Notes under the pieces: model-generated
Databases searched by the model: none
What the model saw: only the letters and a program-made list of their open reading frames with translations
What the model was told of the DNA's origin: nothing
NCBI GenBank assembly: GCA_014885115.2
Contig: WKLE02001290.1
Coordinates: forward strand, 1-12,929
Source: Asterionellopsis glacialis
Taxonomy: Eukaryota; Bacillariophyta; Plagiogrammaphyceae; Rhaphoneidales; Asterionellopsidaceae
Length of the DNA: 12,929 nucleotides
Reading direction: 5' to 3'
Shown here: positions 7,734 to 12,929 of the stretch, in pieces
Numbering within the stretch: the first letter of the stretch is position 1
How the letters are laid out: the number at the start of each line of letters is the position of its first letter
Program-made: the position numbers and the translations under genes

Positions 7734-8093
7734 TTATTGTGTTTGCAAGAATGTGATATCATCAATACCGCCTGCATTCATTACATTTGTGTATCCCTTG
7801 GCAACTAAACTTTCTTTCGCCTTGGAGGCACGACGTCCTGATCGGCAAAAAATAATAATGGGGGCATCCTTGTTGGGGATTAAGTCTTCTGCCTTGGCAT
7901 CTAATAATTCGCATTGTTGAGGTGTGCATGGTGCATGCAACGTAGGTAGGTGAAATGCTTGGGCAGCAATTTCAGTCATATTACGTACATCTAAAAACAC
8001 GACATTAGGACTGGCCGCGGCAGCTTTGATGTCTTCCGGAGATGCAAAGTTGAATGCTTTGGCACGTTCGGGATAATCAGGAGCAAGAGACAT
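7734..8093 (-). CDS. Single-domain rhodanese (thiosulfate sulfurtransferase-like)
   Basis: The product is 119 aa, one complete rhodanese domain of the PspE/GlpE type. Family marks are VVFLDVRN (31-38), the active-site loop C83-R-S-G-R-R-A-S with the catalytic cysteine that carries a persulfide, and GYTNVMNAGGIDDI (100-113). The CRSGRR loop is the canonical six-residue form of sulfurtransferases rather than the longer phosphatase-type loop. Two further cysteines (C56, C61) lie in CTPQQC. The donor and acceptor are unknown; roles in sulfur transfer or redox signalling are possible. The ATG at 8093 has a good context (ACCATG). As drawn the protein has no targeting sequence and would be cytosolic, but the frame stays open for 42 more codons upstream without an ATG, so a spliced N-terminal extension is possible. 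It converges with the SELENOF-like gene. Confidence 0.9.
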   Translation of the reverse strand: MSLAPDYPERAKAFNFASPEDIKAAAASPNVVFLDVRNMTEIAAQAFHLPTLHAPCTPQQCELLDAKAEDLIPNKDAPIIIFCRSGRRASKAKESLVAKGYTNVMNAGGIDDITFLQTQ

Positions 8094-8983
8094 GGTGATA
8101 GGCTGATGATGAAAGGTCCTGGTGAGAATGGTTTGTGTGGTGGTGACTTGACTAGCCGTAGTAGGAGATGAAACGCTTTGTTGATTGACGTTGCGGACTT
8201 CGAAACAAAAAACGGATGCTCACTATGTCAGAGAGAATGACGCCTTCTTCGAAAAGAGCAACGAGAAATAATGAGAAGAATCTGTGGGATCAAAAAGTAG
8301 AGCATCAGGCCGTTTTCTGATGTATTTGAAAAATTAGGCTTTTTCGGACGGCAAAGAGCTTCTTCGAAACCATACTAACCAGGTCCTACAGTAGTATGTT
8401 GTACAAAGATACCCCGGGGGAAGCTCCGGCTCGCAACGAAGCCTGGTTCATGGGCGCAAAAAGTCTCTCCTCATCTTTCAAAGTATATGGCCTTTTCCTG
8501 GTTGTCTAGAGAGCCCACTCTTTGGCTATCATACAGGACCTTTTGTAAGAACCTACAGTATTTGACGTGGTATCATAGCTAGGTCCTAATATTTTGTAAC
8601 AATTAGTACGAAACACATTGTTATCATCTTGACGATGATTTTTTCATCAAGTACCACTCAAGCTATGTTTGCAAACAACATAGATACTCCTCTAGAGTCT
8701 ATTTTTTGATTTGTTTCAAATCTACTAACAATACTGTACCAGGTATATACTCCTATTTGATTTGTTTCTAATCTACTGTACATGGCTCTCATAATGTAAT
8801 TTCTTGCCTGTCCATCTTTTTGACGATCATTTCTTACTGCTACAAGTCCGAAACAAAAGATATCATGATGTTGTTTCCTCGAAGTACACTCCTCTTTATC
8901 ACTATGGCGACCTTTTTCTCTGAACGGTTAATCATCTAAGATATAGATTCGACTACCCCAATCAACAATGTCATGAAAACATC
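8094..8983. other. Intergenic region with small repeats and a GC-rich palindrome
   Basis: The part next to 8093 is the leader or promoter of the rhodanese gene; on the minus strand it contains splice-like signals (GTGAGC near 8211-8216, CATCATCAG just upstream of the ATG). Beyond that are CATACTA/TAGTATG arms (8371-8377, 8392-8398), a CCCCGGGGG palindrome at about 8413-8421 in an otherwise AT-rich stretch, loosely repeated TATCAT...GTCC/GACC...TTTTGTAA blocks at about 8524-8550 and 8569-8602, and a tandem repeat at 8705-8777. No intact gene is seen. Its right end may include the decayed 5' part of the pseudogene at 8984. Confidence 0.5.
8705..8777. repeat. Tandem repeat, 22-bp core
   Basis: TTTGATTTGTTTCAAATCTACT (8705-8726) and its copy at 8756-8777 differ at one base (CAAATC versus CTAATC), at a 51-bp offset. 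The shared ATACTCCT before each copy and ACTGTAC after each suggest a unit of about 50 bp with small indels. Confidence 0.7.
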
Positions 8984-9467
8984 CATAATGCCGTAAGACA
9001 TTGGTTTACTAACCAAACTTCAGCACTTGAGAACTACGGTGATATATCTAAATGGAATACTTCGAATACCACGGAAATCTCCTTCCTCATACGCTCCATA
9101 CTCCGAAACATACCTTCATGGACACTGGCTCTTGGCATGTATCATCTGTGACAAGATTGGTATCTATGTTTCTGGGTGCTATAAATTTTTCCATTCAATG
9201 TCTGTGAAGCTGGGATGTATCATCTGTAACCAACGTGAGAGGTATGCTCGAGGGTACTGAACTCTTCAACCAAGACATTGGTTCTTGAGGCGTTTCATCT
9301 TGAACACGGATGCCATGTTTGGAGATTCAGCATTTAATCAATACATTGGCTCTTGGAACGTATCATCTGTTATGTCAATGTCTTTTATGTTCGCGGGTGC
9401 GCAACTCTTCAACCAAGGTATTGGTTCTTGGGACGTGTGCCGTGCAATATATCAGCAATGGTTGTGA
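8984..9467 (+). pseudogene. Decayed BspA-like (DUF285) leucine-rich-repeat protein
   Basis: Reading across frames gives a run of 25-residue DUF285/BspA-type repeats, a surface-protein repeat family found in mycoplasmas, trichomonads and many algae. Frame 2 from 8984 has the typical leader NAVRHWFTNQTSALENYGDI and then SKWNTSN. After a shift near 9100, frame 1 reads GSWHVSSVTRLVSMF, a TGA at 9205-9207, SWDVSSVTNVRGM...ELFNQDIGS, then TGA at 9286-9288 exactly where Trp (TGG) is expected, GVSS and another TGA at 9301. Frame 3 resumes at 9303 with [20 protein letters not shown] and [11 protein letters not shown], ending at TGA 9465-9467. The repeat Trp codons (or TGA replacing it) fall at 9053, 9133, 9211, 9286, 9354 and 9429, close to a 75-nt period. 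Several shifts and stops rule out a working gene unless the assembly is wrong. No C-terminal part or intact start is left. Confidence 0.85.
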
Positions 9468-9677
9468 TCCAATTTGCTATAATTGGCAAGCTTATGACAG
9501 AAAACACGATACAGTTTATCCGAAGCAATTTGCATTTTCCGTTGTATATATCTTTTAGATAGAGATTATTCTTTTGGAGGAGAAAAAAGTGACGTCGAGT
9601 GAAAGTGTAACAACACATTCAGGTCTATACGGTTCATGGCATGTTGCAATAATGTTTGATGTTCAGTTTGATCTTTG

Positions 9678-10721
9678 TTACTGTAATTGATGATATTTCG
9701 ATTGTTGGATGAATGGTTTACCATCAGGTCCAACATAGGTACGATCAGATTGGACTTTACGTCTACCTACATAGGGTTCAAATACGACAGGATTATCCGT
9801 GTTGGTACAACTGTACATGCGTTTTCCATAAAAACAACCCAAGTCACCATGATACTGCCATGCACCACAATGTTCAATACCTTCTGCACAACATGCTTCC
9901 ATACATTGTTGGGCACTATTGGATTCATTATGTTGTTTACGAACATCACCTAATCCAAAACATTGTCCTGGTTGTTCCTTTGGATTCCATGTTTTCGTGG
10001 AACATGCCTCTTTTTGTTGATCAAGTGCTATTTTTCCTTTTTCACGTTTGACTAGATATTGTCCTTGCCAACGTTGTGGTGGATGATCGGAACACCAAGC
10101 ACTTATTTTATCTTTTTCCATACCTAATCGTACATCACCACCCACCATACACCCTACATCACTTCTAAATTGCCATGATATGCACTTTGTATCATTGCAA
10201 CACAGATTTGCACAATCTATAGCTGTTTTGATTTCGTCCTGTCCATTCTTGGTTTCATATTTACGCAATTCACCTGGACATGTCCCTACTAAATTTTCAT
10301 GCGATTTCCATGGTGTTGATGGACATTCAGGTATAGATATGGATTCTTTTTGTTGTTGTTTTTGTTGTTGTGTTTGTTGTTTCTGTACGACAATGCTGGA
10401 TGATGAATCAAACTTGGAATTCGTAGTACTACTCCTTAATGTTGTAGTATGGTTCATAGGACGACCACCATTTTGTTGTTGTTGTTGTTGTTGTTGTTTT
10501 GTTCCCATACCAACAACCACAAGAGCCTTCCAACTTTGCCATATCCATACAAGTATAAGTAATAAACCAACAACTAGTAAATGTTTCCAAAATCCTGTAC
10601 GTGCTAATAATAATTTCATGGTTATTTTCTTTTTGGCAGCACTATCATCATCATCACCACCAACAACAACCCCTCGAGGAGAAGGAGGAGTCGACTTTAA
10701 AGTAATGTTACGTGCATGCAT
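9678..10721 (-). CDS. Type II membrane protein with two PAN/Apple-like eight-cysteine modules
   Basis: The product is 347 aa. The N-terminal tail is short and basic (PPSPR, AKKK), followed by one membrane segment at about 46-60 (HLLVVGLLLILVWIW), a Gln/Asn/Ser-rich stalk with Q8 at 76-83 and further Q runs at 115-124, and then a Cys-rich luminal or extracellular part. That part is a tandem duplication. Module A has Cys at 133, 148, 170, 174, 175, 180, 191 and 210; module B at 240, 254, 273, 277, 278, 285, 296 and 305. Both share C-x3-CC-x(4/6)-C-x2-WQ(F/Y)-x3-D-x-GC-(M/F). The spacing resembles PAN/Apple domains, which bind proteins or sugars, but I cannot claim a family hit. No enzyme domain is present. 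Single-pass type II topology fits a Golgi or cell-surface protein. The ATG at 10721 was chosen as the first in frame; a start at the later Met (residue 35, MKLLLARTGFWKH) is possible and would make the membrane segment signal-like. It is divergent from SDHAF4. Confidence 0.8.
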   Translation of the reverse strand: MHARNITLKSTPPSPRGVVVGGDDDDSAAKKKITMKLLLARTGFWKHLLVVGLLLILVWIWQSWKALVVVGMGTKQQQQQQQQNGGRPMNHTTTLRSSTTNSKFDSSSSIVVQKQQTQQQKQQQKESISIPECPSTPWKSHENLVGTCPGELRKYETKNGQDEIKTAIDCANLCCNDTKCISWQFRSDVGCMVGGDVRLGMEKDKISAWCSDHPPQRWQGQYLVKREKGKIALDQQKEACSTKTWNPKEQPGQCFGLGDVRKQHNESNSAQQCMEACCAEGIEHCGAWQYHGDLGCFYGKRMYSCTNTDNPVVFEPYVGRRKVQSDRTYVGPDGKPFIQQSKYHQLQ

Positions 10722-11722
10722 ATTTGTTCACTTTTGATGGATCAATGATATATTCAAATGGTGTTAGGTTTATAGTCTTCCTTGATGAATGCAATGCAAT
10801 ACAATACTATACTTTTCAGCGCAACGACGACAATATAATATCTCCAAGAATCGTTCAAAATCCCAATCGAAAGAATTGACTGACGTGAACAACTTGATCA
10901 ATTTCTATACAACTATTTCTAGAGATTTCTTGATACAGCAGTTTGCTTGTTTGCATTTGCTGCTTCTGCTGTGTGTGTTGTTTGGGTTGTGCTTTCGTAC
11001 TTTAACTTCTGTCGGTCTTGAGTGATCCAAGAAAATAAATGTTCCATTGCGGCAAAAGTAGCCAATATTCGCGCAAAAATGCAAGAAAGAGAGGGAAAGA
11101 TGATGCAATGCACAGATAACACATATATAAAATATACGTATCATAAGTCCCAAATATTGATCTGTCCTACGTACATGATGATATACTGTAATGTACACTA
11201 TAAAAGATTTTGAACACAATTGAAACAAAAACATGCCGATATCCTATGAACGCACGGATTTAACCCTTTATACCTGGAACTAACTGCTCTCAATGGTTTG
11301 TCCCAACTTCTGGAAGGTCGGGTAAATAGCCGTTAATTTGTAGACTACCGGATCTTCCCAGAGAGCTCGCTCGTAGGGACCTCGTTCCCCCCGGGGGACC
11401 GTTTTTTTCTCGGGCCCCCGTCGGTTCCCCAGGCCATTTTTGCGTACCGTACAACAAAAATGTTACATAGGCATTACGGTAACATTTCACGATTATAATT
11501 ACGATTTTAAAGGAGTAAAGAGCTCGTAGGACAATTCAAATTGGAAGAGAATTCCCTCCCCAAATGGAAGTCGAATGAGTCATATTCAGGAGGAACACAG
11601 AAAAAGATGCGAAATCGATCTCTCTCTCTCTAGAGAGCAATACAAGCCACAATGATTATCATTTCCGTCGATTCGTTCCTCCATCGCTGCACCTGTAAAC
11701 AGAACATTCTTTGATTGCAAAA
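10722..11722. promoter_or_regulatory. Divergent intergenic region between the PAN-like gene and SDHAF4
   Basis: About 1 kb separates two genes transcribed outward, so both promoters should lie here. The middle carries a sharply GC-rich island at about 11360-11440 (CCCCCGGGGG palindrome at 11388-11397, CGGGCCCCCG at 11411-11420) in AT-rich surroundings. A 9-bp perfect hairpin follows at 11458-11487 (AAATGTTAC/GTAACATTT), then a CT microsatellite ending in the palindrome CTCTCTAGAGAG (11626-11637), about 90 bp before the SDHAF4 ATG. Open frames on both strands here lack coding character. Confidence 0.5.
11360..11487. other. GC-rich palindromic island plus hairpin
   Basis: Bases 11387-11397 are C6G5, inside a near-palindrome GTTCCCC...GGGGACC (11384-11400). 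GGACCG (11396-11401 area) can pair with CGGTTCC near 11422. The neighbouring AAATGTTAC (11458-11466) and GTAACATTT (11479-11487) form a perfect 9-bp stem with a 12-nt loop. The composition change is abrupt, as in an inserted or transposon-derived piece, but no terminal repeats or target-site duplication were found. Confidence 0.35.
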
Positions 11723-12397
11723 ATGAGTTACAACAGAATGCTATGGAAAAAATTACAAACGAAACAAAGTAATGTTGCAGCGTCACTCTGGTACCGATCC
11801 TTATCATCATCATCATCATCTTCATCATCATCGATACTATCATCCTTCTCGTCTCGTACTAGATTCAACAACAACACCTTGATTACCTCATCAACCCAAC
11901 AACAACAACAACAACAACAACAACGATTCCTATCGATAAATAGTGATGGTAATGATGTGATTGTAAGTCAAACGTTGGCTACGAATGCATCAAAATCAAC
12001 TACTAAAAATGAAGAATCGCCCAACAAGGGTAAGTCAGTTGGTTCACAAAGAAGAAATTCACGGGAGAAAAGTAAAACAAACATTGTTTTCTTGACACTT
12101 GTGAATTGGTTAGACTACACATACTCATTTGCAAATCGATCGTTCATGATATATTTCTTTCTTCTTTTATTCTCCTACACAGATAACAATGGCCTTGACA
12201 AACTAACTGCTTGTGGTGATTTGAATGATAATGACGACGATGACGATGAAATGGAACAAGAAGAAATGTTTGTAGATCCACATGAAACATTAGGACATAC
12301 CATGAGAGAATGGGGTGGGCCTACACGCGGGGGTAGATTAGCAGAACCCACAAGATTTGGTGATTGGGAACGTAAAGGTCGATGTACGGATTTTTAA
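11723..12397 (+). CDS. SDHAF4: Succinate dehydrogenase assembly factor 4, mitochondrial (one intron)
   Basis: SDHAF4 acts in the mitochondrial matrix. It binds the flavinylated SDHA subunit, shields it from side reactions and promotes its joining to SDHB in complex II. The family signature is the extreme C-terminus, here complete: GGPTRGG...EPTRFGDWERKGRCTDF up to the stop, preceded by DPHETLGHTMREW. Splicing out 12030-12182 (phase 1) gives 173 aa. The N-terminus (MSYNRMLWKKLQTKQ...SLWYRSL) is basic and Ser-rich without acids, as expected of a mitochondrial presequence. It is stretched by S10 (residues 28-37, mostly TCA codons) and Q9 (59-67, all CAA). An acidic run (DNDDDDDEMEQEE) separates this from the conserved tail. 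The ATG at 11723 (AAAAATGA context) is the first ATG; the frame opens only 12 nt earlier at a TTG. The protein is longer than animal SDHAF4 because of the low-complexity inserts. Identification rests on the C-terminal motif and is firm. Confidence 0.93.
   Translation: MSYNRMLWKKLQTKQSNVAASLWYRSLSSSSSSSSSSILSSFSSRTRFNNNTLITSSTQQQQQQQQQRFLSINSDGNDVIVSQTLATNASKSTTKNEESPNKGKSVGSQRRNSREKSKTNIVFLTLVNWLDYTYSFANRSFMIYFFLLLFSYTDNNGLDKLTACGDLNDNDDDDDEMEQEEMFVDPHETLGHTMREWGGPTRGGRLAEPTRFGDWERKGRCTDF
12030..12182 (+). other. Spliceosomal intron in SDHAF4
   Basis: The donor is GTAAGT at 12030-12035. A strong pyrimidine tract (TTTCTTTCTTCTTTTATTCTCC, about 12154-12176) leads to the acceptor ACACAG ending at 12182. 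The length of 153 nt is divisible by three and the intron has no in-frame stop. Its translation (KSVGSQRRNS... through FMIYFFLLLFSY) has no counterpart in the SDHAF4 family, which supports removal. Splicing joins ...ESPNK to DNNGL. Confidence 0.85.
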
Positions 12398-12929
12398 TTT
12401 AAAAGAAAAGAAAGAAATACAACATCCTATTTCCAACACATTCATAAAATAATGAAACAAAGAAAGAATAGTACATATGAAAAAAAGAGAAAAGAAAAAG
12501 TAAACGATATTTGATATTCAGCTACTACCCCATTTTATCTTTTCAATGGCTGACTTTACTATAACTGACTGTAGTCCTACTACGCAGGACATAAATGATG
12601 ATGTACAGGTACCCTTACATACAAGCACCCTTTCGCCACGTTCCCCCACCATTCTCATATCTTCCTCTCGCGCCGTAATGGTATCCGCACCCATATATCT
12701 TTCCATAAATCAAGCCCGTATTTGTTCTCTTTATACTGTACGGATGAAAATTGAAACAAACACATTCACATTACAAGAGTTTGTATGATAGGGCTTGTAT
12801 ACGATTTGAGCGGAGAAAAAGGTAATGGAAGATTAAGGAACTACACTTTTCTAATAAGTAAGGTTATCTAGATAGTACTATCCCATGTATATCAAGTAGA
12901 AGTGTCAACAATATTAAAAAAATTAACTA
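12398..12929. other. Right-end intergenic region, no assigned gene
   Basis: An A/G-rich 3' UTR-like stretch follows the SDHAF4 stop (12398-12500). Two overlapping open frames, 12546-12788 (+, 80 codons) and 12518-12706 (-, 62 codons, MERYMGADTITAREED...), both have ATG starts. The minus-strand one has more balanced, coding-like composition and could be the end of a gene entering from the right, but a stop lies just upstream of its ATG and no family is recognised. The 12567-12583 block (TAGTCCTACTACGCAGGAC) contains short inverted GTCCT/AGGAC arms. Confidence 0.4.

Noticed and set aside
8100..8160. C/D snoRNA (TGATGA box near 8103)
   Set aside because: No matching D box (CTGA) at a suitable distance and no terminal stem; the site lies in the rhodanese leader.
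10180..10737. 185-codon plus-strand frame rich in Cys/Phe
   Set aside because: It is antisense to the PAN-like protein; its poly-Cys run is just the complement of the CAA glutamine tract.
11711..11722. SDHAF4 start at 11711
   Set aside because: The codon there is TTG; the first ATG is 11723, in good context, and begins a normal mitochondrial presequence.
1..12929. CRISPR array, IS element or bacterial operon structure
   Set aside because: No regularly spaced identical repeats with unique spacers, no transposase frame, and gene structure (intron, plastid and ER targeting) is eukaryotic.

Overview
The window looks like nuclear DNA of a diatom (Bacillariophyta) or a very close stramenopile relative. 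The main support is an uninterrupted fucoxanthin-chlorophyll a/c binding protein with a diatom-type 'AAAFAP' plastid-targeting junction. Other support is two Ser/Pro/Thr-rich secreted-type proteins of the kind common in diatoms (one with silaffin-like Lys clusters and an RXL site), a GT-AG spliceosomal intron, and long AT-rich intergenic DNA. I cannot name the species.

Layout, left to right. (1) 1-1182 (+): the 3' part of a Pro/Ser/Thr-rich surface-type protein with a hydrophobic C-terminus; the gene runs off the left edge. (2) 1183-3403: about 2.2 kb without a convincing gene. It holds an unusual cluster of inverted repeats at 2772-2974, a C11 tract and a probable 5'-leader intron for the next gene. 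(3) 3404-4216 (+): a silaffin-like candidate. (4) 4704-5342 (-): an Lhcf-type FCP antenna protein. (5) 5343-5993: the divergent promoter region between the FCP and the next gene. (6) 5994-6602 (+): an ER-lumen SELENOF/Sep15-family protein that keeps its six-cysteine domain but has lost the redox CxU/CxC motif. (7) 7734-8093 (-): a single-domain rhodanese. (8) 8984-9467 (+): a decayed pseudogene of BspA-like/DUF285 25-residue repeats. (9) 9678-10721 (-): a type II membrane protein with two tandem eight-cysteine PAN/Apple-like modules. (10) 11723-12397 (+): SDHAF4, the assembly factor that helps flavinylate succinate dehydrogenase, with one 153-nt in-frame intron. (11) 12398-12929: no recognisable gene.

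The genes do not form an operon or one pathway; each appears to have its own promoter. Still, five of the seven intact or partial genes are predicted to enter the secretory or plastid route (surface proteins, silaffin-like protein, FCP, SELENOF-like protein, PAN-like protein), and one is mitochondrial. The points most worth following are the redox-dead SELENOF relative, the silaffin-like protein, the duplicated cysteine module and the SDHAF4 intron that stays open if retained.
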